Positions 24,164-37,300 of a DNA stretch of 64,000 bases are shown here, piece after piece. Each line of letters starts with the position of its first letter. Within the stretch, counting starts at the first letter, position 1. The stretch lies in contig NC_084922.1 in assembly GCF_958298935.1 (NCBI RefSeq), positions 45,915,958 to 45,979,957 of the forward strand, given 5' to 3'. The position numbers were made by a program, and so were the translations under genes. The DNA is from Phragmites australis. Taxonomy: Eukaryota > Streptophyta > Magnoliopsida > Poales > Poaceae. A model generated the notes under the pieces. It saw nothing but the letters and a program-made list of their open reading frames with translations, was not told the DNA's origin and did not search any database.

Positions 24164-26461
24164 TGTAGGATCAAGAATGTCGATTAGAGGGGGTGAATAT
24201 GCGGTTATAAAAGTTCTACAATGTATAACCAATTCTAATGCAAAATTAAAAGGTCGGTTACAACACATATAAAATCCTCAAAATCTATGTCTCAACAAAG
24301 TAATCAATTCTATGTCTATATTAAGGTTTGCAACCTAGGGTAATGTATAAGCAATTATAATTTTAAGAATATAAATTGCACAATGTAAATAAGCTTAAGT
24401 AAATAAATCATAAATGAGACATCAAATTTTTTACCATGGTCTCAGAGACTTGCCAGTCTCCCCTAATCCACGTTGAGATGGGTTCAAGCCTTTAAGTGCT
24501 CTTCTATAAAGTATGCAATTCTAACAAAGAGAAGAGGCTCACCATGAGCAACTTGATCTTGAGCCGGATTAATCCAATGAACCACTCACTACTTCGATTC
24601 TACTAGAGTCACATTTTACCGCTCCGTCAATGCATGCACAAAGCCTCTCACAATCACACCAGACCTTCTTACAAGTTTCTTTAAGAAGATCACCGGATCA
24701 TAACGCCACCGCGTGGTCTAGGTGTTGGCAAACACCAAGAGTAACAAACCAAGATGAACTCGACTTTCACCAAGTGACTAAAGCTCAATCTCTAATATAA
24801 ATGCATTTGATTCTTATCTCACAACCATCTTTATGTGCAACACATACATAAATGTATGGGGATAACTTTACTTAGCTCAAGTATACTCAATTGGGGCAGG
24901 ATGCTTCCTCCAAGACGCTGGATAAGTAGTATATATAGGCTACACCATCAAACCTAGCTATTGCTCAAAGTCTAACTTCTCTGCGCATCTAGTGGTCATA
25001 TCGTTGTACAACTGGAGGTCAGATCGCCACTAGACCAATGGCTCTAAAAATATCAATTATAGCTTTTTCAGACCTCTGGTTGTCAAACCGCGAGCCTCGA
25101 ATAGACTACTAAAACTCTCTATTCCTTGGCGATTAAACCGGCAACACCTGGCGGTCAGACCAGTCACCTTAGCGATCATACCGGAATTCTTGGTGGCCAG
25201 ATCATCACTCCCTGACCAGCACATCTAATACTCAGAGAAACGGTGATAACTTTCTAGCCCGATGTCTGATTTAGATGATTTTGAACTCTACAGAAAGCTT
25301 ATTTAGAGAACTACACATCTCAACTAATTGCTTGATCTTAAATATATTGGATAAAACTTAAAACATAGTCCAAAGATCCATCGCAATAAAAACTGTATGA
25401 ATCTTAACCTTTTGCAAAACAAATCTGCGACCTAAAGGTTTCATGCGACTAAGGGTTAAAGCATTTACTATTGCAACTTGCAAAACAACTTTGCAAATTT
25501 AGTGACATGTCACACAGAGTAGGAACATAAACTTGAGCTATTTGTAAAACCCATCTGCAAACTATAGTATTCTAAGAAAGAGAGTATGTGTATACAAAAT
25601 TGAGCTTATCAACACATGCTAAAAACTCAAGTAATAATCTAGACCCTTCTTAATAGTACAACATTTATGCTATCAATCTGGTTATTTCTCTTCTCAAATC
25701 ATTATTGACGGGTAAAAAAAATGCTATACATTTTATAGTTTTGTCTTGAGCTAGCTATCTTGTTAGACTTAATGAACACATCATCTGAGTCCCGATGTTT
25801 CTTCTAGGCTTATCATTAACTCTTCATTTGAGCTTGATGATGATGTTCATCCTCGCTTTCCATCTCGATGCTCTCTTCATTTTCCGGAGGCTTGATGAAA
25901 TTCATTTGATTGCTTCTCATGCACCAAGCATGGAAGACTTTTCTTTTTACACCATCTTCATCCAGCTCACCACCAGTTTATGAACCGCGAGTATCAAGCA
26001 AACAAGTTACCCACTAAGCTTGTCTTGATCTTGCTATTCCAACTTAGTATATTAAATATCTTAATTCAATATATATTTTCATATGTAACATAACCTAATT
26101 TACTCTCAAGTACATAGCACATGGGTTAACCCATATAACTCAATTGACAATTATATACATATAGGTACTTTATCTCCACAAGTAACTTTGGTCTTCATAT
26201 TTATTGTCAATATTCTTAAGATAATCCTCAAACTCTGATGTCTCTTCCTATCTAGCTTCTTCTTAATCATAAGAGTATTACTTAGAGCTCAATGATCTCG
26301 ATGCATATCTTTTGATCTCATGATATTCCTCAACAAATCTATACTTTATCACTTAGACATCTCCGATAGAATAATTTCCTAATGATTTTCAATATAATTA
26401 TTAACTCATAAATATTATCATTAATTATTAAAATAATACTTAAAGATTAGATGCACCTTCA
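24164..26461. mobile_element. Probable degenerate solo LTR, about 2.3 kb
   Basis: The block begins TGTAGGATCAAGAATGTCGA, followed by AGAGGGGGTGAATATG, and ends ATTAGATGCACCTTCA. These are wordings common in long LTRs of grass retrotransposons. It therefore has TG...CA ends and is flanked by CCGGA (24159-24163) and CCAGA (26462-26466), a 4-of-5 match to a 5-bp target duplication. The interior is non-coding and contains degenerate phrases such as CTGGCGGTCAGACC. No gag, pol or second LTR is present in the window, which suggests a solo LTR. Family assignment (possibly Copia) is inference. Confidence 0.5.
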
Positions 26462-26466
26462 CCAGA

Positions 26467-28939
26467 GGGGAGCGACCACAAAACAGAAATGAGTACTAAC
26501 GGATTGGGTGGCAGGCGAGAACTAGACGATTCTTGGATGATAGAAAAGAGAATAGGGTTCTAAAAAGTGGCAATGAAAATTCTCTCTTATTGTGTGTTGG
26601 TCAGGATGGTCCAATGACTATCATCGAATAACTGATTCTTCTAGATCAAATGATATATTATCATATCGTGAGTATCTGGACTTAGCCGCAAAATAGTAAT
26701 ATCGACAACGACAACCGAGGCTCGGTCCCACATTGTCATCGACACAATCAAATCATATCTTGGCTGACTAGTGACTTCAACTTTGACAATGGTATATGAG
26801 CAATCTCCCTTTCGTTTGTGCAATGCGGAGCTATCGGTCGCCATAGATGGTTGCAACTAAGGCGTCGGGTCAGACGAAAATTGCTCGCAACGGACAAGGG
26901 ACGGGGATAATGGAAATCGACCAGTGGCCGGTTCACCGTCACCCAAAATGTTGTCATCCGTTCGAGGCCACCAGCTAATAGCTATCCATCGAGTGTTCTC
27001 GTCAGCGGCTCAGGATTGACCAAAACGCGTGAACAGTAACCGCACACGGATCGCAAGTTGCCACATGAAACAGAGAGAAGAGAAGGCGAGTCCACTGGTT
27101 CACACGACTGCAGTCAAGGACCAGTCGGCATCGGTTAAAGCAGCTTCGGGTACAGCCACGGCAAAAGATTTCGTAGTTGAAGACACCATGACAGCGGCAT
27201 GGAAACCTACAGCATTTTCAATCATTGAGAAGAAAAAAACTTGCAGCGTTCCGGGCCATCTGAAATGCCAAAAAGACGAAAGACTTAAATTACAGAATTC
27301 AGTAATTCACTCAGAAGGTTACGCAAGTTGTCATATGAGCCGCATTATCACTTAATAGATTCAGAGAGCTCAGAGCATCTTCAATCGACTTTGCAACCGG
27401 CTCCATGTAAGTTGTAACCAAATATGCCGATCCAAGAGCAAAAACCGGTTTGATATTGGGCTCGCCAAAAATTGAGGCTCGCTATCGCCTCTCTTCGCTT
27501 ACCACATTCAAGGAGTTGGATAGCGCTCACCATTGACAACTGCTAGCCCTCCTCTCTGTGAAATCTCCCCCGCGCCATCTGAGCTCATCCCCTGCCACGA
27601 AAAGGTGGCGGCCGGAGTTGGAGCAGGAGCCGTGCACGCGCGTATTCTGGTGGGGAAAGGCGACGAGAAGCCCGGAGAGACGCGGAGGGCAGCGCAGGGC
27701 GACGTATCGCGGCTTCCCCGAGGTCTTGAGCTGCTAGGAGGCATCAGTACTATGCTGCGCAATGGTGAGCTTGGTGGAGAACAATGGAGGAAGAGAGAAC
27801 GGGCAGGGAGAGGATAAGGCTCTACCTGGCTCAATTATTACTTTTCCTATTTCTCAATTCAAACAGATATCTTCCGGGGCTCCAAAGTTTCTACAATTTT
27901 TTGTGTACGTTACATAATTCATATGTAACTCATTTTAACTGGTTTGACCCAAAACGTTTGAGCCAAATTAAAATTAAAATTTATCAAAGTTGTCAGCTTT
28001 TATAGCTGTAGGAAATATGCCAAAAATATTTTGTTAGTTACATGATATTACGAAAATGTAGGTAAATAGAATATAGGGAGCGAGATTTAAAGAGTGTTCA
28101 GAGCTTGGCATTACTATAACATGATGCTCCATCCCCAACCAAAGTCCAGTGCAGAATTCTGAATCCAGAAGCCAACAAGGAATGTTTGGCATACCAAAGA
28201 AAAACAGGTCTCCAGTAAAACAAAGGAACGGTTAGCCATACCATCATGTCGATCTTGCTAATGTTCTTTTTCTAGACTGAGGAAACAAGAATGCTGAAAT
28301 TGACAACTTAAGCTGAACGATAATGACTTCTGCCTGTAAATAAATTGGTCGACTGGACCTAATGGTAACACAATCTGAATTCACTACATCTTGAGGCTTG
28401 TCAACCAAGATATACAGAAACTGGACTAGAGACGAACTTGTCATCCTCAAAAGGATGCAAGGGTAAGAGTTCATCACAAATGCTGATTGAAATGCATACA
28501 GAGAACCTACAAGTAACATCTTAATCATCCTGCTTTAGTGATCTACAAAAAGAATCATAATGACACGACCACATGAGACAGCAGTTGCCCTAAATCTTTA
28601 ACTAAAACAAACATACATACATGAAAATGTTGGAAACTAGATGTCGCTGCTGGAAGGATCGAGCCAACTGGCATTTGAAGCATTTCGGCCCAGCCTCTCC
28701 AGATGCAGAATCATCAGTTCCCCAGTTTAGTGATGCATGCCACAGCCACATATTCTGAGCACATAAACAACTAGCTAATGATCATCTCTCTGAGATGGCG
28801 GTCAGATAGAGACCGAAACACTTGTTGCAATAACCTCCACTTCTTTGATCCCAACTTGAGTGTTGTACCTCACTTCTAACTGTACATCTGTGCATCTGCA
28901 CCGGCTTTAAGTTTGGAATCTGAGACTGCACATTCCATC
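26467..28939. other. Spacer and 3' flank of the DHHC gene
   Basis: No coding exon was recognised. A stretch at about 27900-27945 (TACGTTACATAATTCATATG and onward) resembles the arms of the long inverted repeat at 63064-64000, so a related element fragment lies here. From about 28100 the sequence is probably the 3' UTR and downstream flank of the minus-strand DHHC gene. Confidence 0.4.
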
Positions 28940-31900
28940 TCATCGGTGTTCCCCACCTCCCATTTCAATATCAATGTCCTCATGGTTATGTCGTTGCGAA
29001 ATCTTTAACAGATCACCAATATCAAGGTCATCTCCCACATTTGCCCTAGGAACACCTATTGGTTCCTCTTCGACCTCCCCAGCACAGTTAGCTGGTGGAA
29101 ATCGCACTTCCTCTTGTATGTGTGCCCGGAACTTATGTTTAGAAGGCTGTACCTTGGCACAGAAAACTTCTTGAAAGTTAATCAAACATCCTTGATCATA
29201 GATATTAGACCTGTCATCTGATCTATATCGAAAATTCTCATATGTTGTCTGAAAAAACAAAGTACCTATATCAGATGTTAGGAGTGGTGTACTGTTAAGG
29301 AAACATCGAAACCTTGGTTTTCAGTTGGAAAAAGGTTGTCTAGCACGCCTGAATGTTACCTAGATAATCCAACAACATTTTCTCTCTAGATACACAGCAT
29401 AATAAATATGCATACATAAGCATTTTCATAATCATGCAAGATAACCAGTCTAATTTCTCTTTCAATCACAACCCCAGATAAATATAATGTAGCTCAGCAC
29501 CACAGCAGTAGCCTGTATAGTTGCTTTAAACTCCTACGATGCTAACTTACAAAAGCAAACTCTGAACTGAAGTTACATAACTAAGGGGTGTGCATTTCTC
29601 CAAGAGTAACACCTTTTCCCACATAAATGCACAACAGTAAAACATAAAGGGAATACCACAAGGCAAAGGTAAAGAAGAGGAACTTCAAATTTCAGTTGAG
29701 ATAGGGTATTCCCTTTTTCCCAACCAAACATATAATTGTTCCTAGAATATGTTGTCACAAAATATACAAGTACTGTGCATAATATGATTAGATGATAGAA
29801 ACTAGCAATCCTAAAAACAAACATGCAGAAATCCAGGTGTAGACAAACAGACAAACCACTAAGCAAGAACAAATGAAGATATTGAATTGAATATCAACAG
29901 ACCAACCTGGTTTGTGCTGATGAGATACGTATGAAATCCTGTTAGTCCACCAACAAACCAGAGAGAGATAAAGCAGTATATCATTAGTGCCAGAGAAGCA
30001 GGAGAGTGTTTCAATGCCTTCCACACTGTAGGATAGTCTCCATCCATGAGAAACTTGATGTACAAGGCCGATATAGCAAATACATAAATGCAGAGGAGGC
30101 TTGAAGAAGAAACAAATAGGAAAAAATAACGGTAATTGCGCTGCACAATAGACAAGTAGAACAAATGAAAATCAGCAGGCAAAGAGGTAAGAAATGGAGT
30201 GGTTTAATCAAAAATTTATCTAGAATGGACGAAATGATTTCAAGAAATGTTCATGGGAACCGCAGTTCGTCAATATCGGATGCATAACTTGTTCAAGATA
30301 AGATTAACCAAAAAAGTGATCACCAGGGATCTTGATTTCTAATAATTTTGTGAGAGTTTCTTTCTCTGACTGAACATGTAAATTGTAAACTCAGCATATT
30401 TGTTCAAGACATGATTATTTGTTTTTACCCTTTTGCTTAAGGCATGATAATTTTGTCTGCAGCACATTCAATATTTTCTATAACATGTGTATCCATGGAG
30501 TGCTAAGCGAATCCTTTGGTTACAATACTATCGATACAGCTTACCTTTCCGATGCATTGTCCAACCCAGGGGCAGTGATGATCAAAACGTTCCACACAAT
30601 TATTGCAAATGGAACAGTGTGAACACCGAGGAGGACGAAAAACCATACAAGTCTCGCAATACTTTACTTTCACAGGAGTTCCATTTACTATAACTTCTTT
30701 TACACGACGAAATTGTATTGTGCCGGGTGTGTCAGTAAGAGACAGATTATCATAGTCAAACTCGTCCTCTGGTGGATGAGAAGCACGAGGTACAATACCA
30801 GGATCCTGAGCTGCAGCGATGAAGAGTATCAAAATCACCTACACCAGAGTTGCAGACAAGCGCACACAAATTTAGGTGTCATTAAATTTATAAAATGCTC
30901 ACAAAAAAGTACCAGCAAGAAACAGCATCAAATACTTACATAGAGTGTGAACACTATTGCTACCACAAGAATTGCATATCCTGCATCATATGCAGGAAAC
31001 TGATGACGGAGATGTCGTGCAACAAACACACAAAAAACGGCAACTGGGACAACAATGAGGGCAACAGAAACTCCTAGGGATTTAACATCAGGTCCAAATA
31101 TCAACCGCCCGCCAAAGAAGAATCTCTGCAAACGATACAGACGAGTCAGTTAGAGGATTCTGAATCCACAATGTAAGATAACTGGAATGCAAAACAATAA
31201 TGCTCTCACAGATAGAACACATGGCAACAAAAGTAAAACATATATATCACATGGCATCTAAACACAAGCCAAACAGATACTGTAGCAGAGAATGGTGATT
31301 CTGTTATAGCAGGCAAGCATCGGTGTTTTAATGCCCACCACTCTGCCAGTGGCATCCGGAGTGGAAAGACAAAAGGGCATCACCCAGTGACACATAGGGT
31401 TGCATTGGAATAACCTAGCCAAATCCAAGCTAGAGGACATGATCTAAAAACTGCATTTCTTGATGCAGCTCGTGGACAGATGCGTGGTATAGCACATGAA
31501 CTATAATGCTACATCTGTGTGCAACATTCTGGAGTAAATTCCAATTCAATAGACTTATAATCGATACATTTGTCAATGTAAATTCTAATTCAACATGCTT
31601 GAATTTTTACACTCATCAACACAATCCATATTGCATATGAGGAGTATCAAGAATTCAAAACTCCCAAAGCTATTGTCATACATTGCTCAGTACATGAGAC
31701 AGCACTGGCTATAAGATTATTGAATTAATTAAACAGGGCAAGAAATTGCCATAGAGAAGAAGCTGGCCGATGCAGGCTAGCTCAATTCCATTAGTGGTAA
31801 AGTTACAAACTTGGTGGACAGTATTTTTGGACCTGTGATGTGTGATCCCATATGACAAGATGCGGCTATAAACTACGATTCCCAAAACAAACCCCAAAAA

Positions 31901-31989
31901 AGAAAGAAAGAAATGTGTACGGAAAAGGGGATAATTCTCACGTTATTCCCCCTCCAAGCTTCATACACTCGTTGCTGTCGCTGTGCCAT
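28940..31989 (-). CDS. DHHC-type protein S-acyltransferase (palmitoyltransferase)
   Basis: Five exons, 31989-31942, 31125-30940, 30838-30545, 30140-29907 and 29248-28940, all in phase 0 with GT-AG introns, give 356 residues. The enzyme attaches palmitate to cysteines of membrane-associated proteins. The zinc-binding Cys-rich domain reads [20 protein letters not shown] and continues to [12 protein letters not shown], with catalytic Cys167. Two membrane spans precede the domain ([14 protein letters not shown] in exon 2; the second runs across the exon 2/3 junction up to DPGIVPR) and two follow in exon 4. The post-domain TTYENFRYR element starts exon 5, as in the plant PAT05-PAT09 group. The C-terminal 70 residues are acidic and probably cytosolic. 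The start [16 protein letters not shown] is short but matches relatives in which xRVYExWxGxN opens the protein. The locale is probably plasma membrane or Golgi. Confidence 0.92.
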
Positions 31990-34326
31990 GCGCAACCAAG
32001 GATCGGCTTCAATCAACACCTTACAGAATGCTTCAAAGCGGCATGCGGCGTTCAGACCTTCAGTTGAACTCCCGAAAATTTGGAAAATAAACTGCAGCCG
32101 CACCTGGAGACTGGAGTACCAAGTCGTATGCTGTCAACTGAGAATGACCTTGCGCCCTGAAGAAAAAGAACCTACTCGAACCATGGATGGATGAACTAAT
32201 TCAGTGGCATACCACGCAATAAACAAATCCGCAACTAACTGAATGGAGAGGGGAAAAAATGATATGGATTTGATAACGCATAGTCGCTGGCTCGCTGCAA
32301 AGAAAAAGTCACCAGAACAAGAAATTTTCTTGAGAAAATCCGTCCAAGCAAGGTAGGGTTACTTACAAACAAAAGAAGAAACCAAAATGAGTCCGGACGG
32401 GTCGCTGCTCGGCCGCTCCACGCGAGTCCAATCCAGTAGAAGTAGAAGGGGGAAGAGGAACGCAAAGCCTCCCAACGAGAGAGGACTTCGGCGGAAGGAG
32501 GCTGGCTTGTTGTCTTCCGTCGCCAATGGTGACGGCGGCGATGATGGAAGCACAACAGATTGCGAGGAAGAAGAGAACAACGAGCTTGAGACTGGGAAGG
32601 CGCACGCCGGAGAAGGCAGAAGAGTCGACGCCAAGGAGGCGAGAACTTCTTCGGTTCAGTGAATCGGTTCAGGCACCGTCATTTGAGAGCATGGCAGCGT
32701 GGACCTGTCAAAAGGACCCAAAGATGCCAGTAACATCTTTCACTGACCAGGGACTCATCTCAGCTTCTCCTACATCCTATCGACCTACATGGAATAAATA
32801 CTTCATAATTTTATCAAATACGATGTATTATTTTAGAGGCTCTCTATTTTATGGCAGAATTTTACTGCACATATATAACTTCAAGTATCATGCCAAATGT
32901 GCAAAACAAATTGAAACAGTAATAAAGCTCTCTATGTTATTTCAAACATTTGGCAGAGCTCCAAATCTAAGATCCACGTAGAATCTAGATGAAGTCCTGC
33001 AAACCAGATAGCTCTATATTTTTTTTTAGCAATCTGATCTGTAAAGTTGATCTCATCGTAGTACAAATTTATGGAGTAACTAAAAGGTTGGTCCACAAAA
33101 ACTTAATTCGTGAAGTAGAAAGAAATTACTAACCATCGCTACTAGGTAATACCACTTCAACCATTTGCAGTCCACCCTGGCCCAACCGCCGCTCTCGCCC
33201 TTCGCCCACCGCACAGCCACCTTGCCCAGCCACCCCCTCCTCCCTCCCACCCAATCATCCTCCGCCTTGTCACTCTCTTACCAAACGTACTCCGTTTAGC
33301 TATAGTTCTGCTAAACAAAATCTTAATAGAACTCAATAGCTAACCAACCAATAAAAAATACAACTCTAGGCAGCAACATCTTAGAGCAGCTAGCCAAAAG
33401 CTAGCGCCTACGGAATCTCTCCCTTTGCCTAAGGAGGCATAAACTAGTTATTAGCGAGGTACCTCAAGTTCGGCAGGAATCGGGCAATAATAGATTTGGG
33501 GTGCCAAGGTAGAAGAGACGAAAAGATCGACTAATCGAGTTACATACGAGCGTAAACATTACACAGGTTCAGCTTTTATAAGCCATCATTTCGTTTCACG
33601 CCATCGTTACAAGGTGCCACATTTTTTTTAGATAAAGGAATAAGACTTGTCACTTTATTGTCAGAGACATAAATCGCTGGCAGAAATTTGTCTGACTCAC
33701 AACAAACGGTTTTGCTTGCCACAAAATGGTTTGAAAAGAATATTGTAGCAATGTATGGCATTTCATCAGATAAGACATCACCTAAGCTTGTCATCCAGAC
33801 CTCTTGTCCAATGAACAAATTGAATGTTTCACAAATAAAATGACATGTTAGAGTACCTGAAATTCCAGCATACGAATTACGTAGTACTCTTTTTCCCTCC
33901 CTTTCTGTTCCATCAGAACTTTATTAGTAATCTGGCTGCTACAGTGAACAAGGGTATCCTGATTATATATATATACACATGAACATACCACACAACAAAG
34001 CATACAATTGACAGATATTACAATGTATACAGGCAGTGATATCAATGGACGCTCCATATGTTCATCTTCAGTACAACACAGCCACTCGCTAAAAAACTAG
34101 ATGAGACCCTTAGAAGGGTCTGCTAGGGAACAATTTGGTTAGAAGAATTGTATCCAAATGGAACATGCTGTGGAAGACTAATCTCTTTACAGGTCGGGAA
34201 AATATTATCAAAAAGGCTATTTGGCTTCCTGTTCCTTTTACCCGCAAGAGATCTAGAATCAACACTATAACTCATAGACAGCAAGGTATTTCTTGCACAG
34301 TCCAAATCTTATAGAATTGTAACTCA
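31990..34326. other. DHHC upstream region and DNA polymerase alpha 3' flank
   Basis: About 32230-32640 looks like the leader and promoter of the minus-strand DHHC gene; the open frames there lack a recognisable domain. A pyrimidine-rich C tract on the + strand lies at 33170-33275. About 33840-34326 is probably the 3' UTR of the polymerase gene. No independent gene was recognised. Confidence 0.45.
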
Positions 34327-37300
34327 TCAGATTGACACAGCAAGATCCTTCAACTCAACCCATCCAAATGCACACCTGTCTCGGATTTTCTGAATCTCCA
34401 TCAGTGCCAAGTTGATTGTTTGGCCTACTGCTGCAAACTCTTTCTCAAAAGGGAGCCTTGCCTTCTGGTCCAGCTACATCCACAACAGTAATCATCACAT
34501 CAGCTAAGGCATGCGATGGTTTAGAGTCAAAAGAAAACTAGGCGGTTAGGTTGATGTGTAACCTTCTCGAGACACCGGGTTGCATCAAGTACATAGCAAA
34601 AGTAGGACAATTGCCTGTATAGATCCGCCTCCGTGTACTGTTAACACACAGGTTTAGCATTAGACACCAGTTGCCACCTGCCCAAACGAGCACATTGTAA
34701 GCTCAAGCGCGTATTTACAAACCTGTCTTGCTAGGCGACCATTGCAGCGTGGGTAGTTAGGGCATATGGTTCCTCTCTCAGAATCCCCCATAACTCTAAG
34801 GTTTACGCTGTGAGTTGAGTATTTGCAACCCTCATCATCACACTGGCAAAAAGTAAAAAGCACAGCCAACAGGTAAAGGATAATAATAAAAAGGATATGT
34901 ACCATATAGAAGCATCCAAGTACTAGGGAATCGTCAAAATGGAAGTTCCAAGGTTGAAACTATAGTGCTTACCATCAGCAAACCTTTATAATATAGATTG
35001 ATGAAATTATCAGCCTGTCTTTTCATCTACAAATGGACAACATTAGATTCAGTTTTTCATCAACTTGAATGCTAGATCATACTATAATAATTGATACTCA
35101 CCTGATTGGCGAGCATAGGAGGAGAAATTCTAGACTCATCAACATTATCTGGACATCTTGGGCACCCCATGCGACGCCAGAAGTTAGCGGTAGCATCTTT
35201 TCCTTCATTTGGATCCAATACACTGGTAGTACTTGCACTAGTAATCAGACTAGATACAGGGGGGCAGTCGAAGGTACCAGAGCAGCTTGGACATGATAAA
35301 CGCAATGGCTCACAACCACGATATCTGTCATTATTACACAAATTATTTTAATGTAATTTAAATATTGAAAAATTAAAAAGAAATGTTATATAACTCCGCC
35401 TATGTTATATCAACATAGCTAGTCCCAAGCCCGGGTTAAGGAGGAGAGTTGTGATAAGCTTGACGAGCCAATGTAAAAACCCAGCCACTCTTATGGAGAG
35501 GTGGGTTTGTCTCTAGCCTACCCCAACTTGCTTGGGACTAAAAGGCTTTGTTGTTGTTGTAAAAATAAATGAATATGTAGCGGTTTACCTCTCATCTTCA
35601 TCATCAATTACAGATAGCAGCATCGTAGATGTATCTTGACTGCTAGACTCAGTCAATCTTGATTGGAACTGATCCACATAATAAGAAGGATCAACAAACA
35701 GCATAGCAAAAGAGTGAAGAATTCAATCATTGAATTAAGATATCCATGACTCAACAGAAAATGTGCACCTTAGATGAATCAAGTCCCAGACATTCAGCCA
35801 GACGGGCTGGGCTAGTACCCTGAATGGAAGCACACAGACGAGAAACGACAGGATGAATCTGCAAAAGCAATTTAGAATCAGAAATAATGTATAATATAGC
35901 ATAAGGAAAGACAACTGCACTTTTTTCAGAAAGGAAAAACATATAGTAATGGGGAACCTGTTGTGACAAATAATAGTCAATGTCAATCATCCACTTGTCA
36001 GGGTCTCTCTTCAGCTCCTCAGGATGTCTAGCTCTTTGAGCTATTCCCACAGAATGTGTATTATCTGAATCCTGTTCAGAACAGGCAAATATAGTTTAAG
36101 GTCAGATAAACTATGCTTCAAACATAGCTAAAAAAGGATATTTTTCAGACAAGAAAATTCATGGCGAGATCTATTTTTTTTAATATATGATTGCCGGTAA
36201 ACAAAAAATTCTTCCTATTGCAGACTTTCCCTCTGTTTATCCATGTTCTAATGAAGCAATTTTTTGAAATGTTGGTTCATCAAGGAAATCAAGAGTGTAA
36301 TTATCATAATATTTCCACAATCTGCACCTACTTTGATTATGTGAAATAGGTTAAGTGGTTGTTGAATCTTATTAGGGGCATGCGTGGTCATTTCTGATAA
36401 CTTCTATGAGATTTAGTGTTTTCTGGGTCTGTATGCATGGTGGGCTTGGACATATATTGTGAAACGGGAGAGTACCAATCAGTGTCATATCACAGGTTGA
36501 CAATCACAACACGGTAAGAATGTGGATTACTGAATAATGAATTATTAGGCATGCAAACATAAAGAACAAGTGAACAATATTTTGTAATACCTGCTGAGAG
36601 CAAATTATGTAAGGGACTGTATCACCTGCTGAGCAACCAGAGTAACCATTTTGCCTCAGTCTCAAAGCAACCTGAGGAACCCAACATCATAAATTTTATA
36701 CAGTTATCAGCTCATCAATTTGCTGTGGTTTGCCCCACAAATCAAGACTAAAAGAAATGAAAGACAGGCAACTCTTGCCTGGACATGAGGCTGATTTTTA
36801 GCATCTGGATAATCTTCTGGCGCTTTTGTTAAGCTCTTTGTGATAACATATTTTTCAAGCTCTATTTGACCACTTCTCATTTGCTCTTGCACCTGCACAT
36901 AGTCTCATTCAGTATATCATAATACTATATTAGAATATAAAACAAATCCTTTGTTTTTAGTCAAATACTTATTACAGAGCACCAGTAGCTTCCCAATCAA
37001 TGGTTCCTACAAATAGATGGGTGCGAATTTAAAATATTAAGAAAAAAGTAATAGGCTCCTAACCTGGACAAGAGAACTATGAATTGACTCAACAACATCG
37101 TCACATGTCCTGTAGAGAGGCAGTTGACACAAATATGAGACAAGAGAAAACATCATGAGCAATTTTTCCATTACAATAAAAACTTAAATGCTTACCCTCC
37201 AGACAAAATTTGGTTTAGGCAAAAATCTCCAATTTCTTTTGACAGCAAACTCCAATCACGTCTGACCATATCGAGCCCCTTGCGTTCAATATTCTGCATC

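Noticed and set aside
32359..32634. Open frame of 91 codons with a hydrophobic segment upstream of the DHHC gene
   Set aside because: Family members start with the xRVYExWxGxN motif found at 31989. The upstream frame has no family match and probably lies in the leader or promoter.
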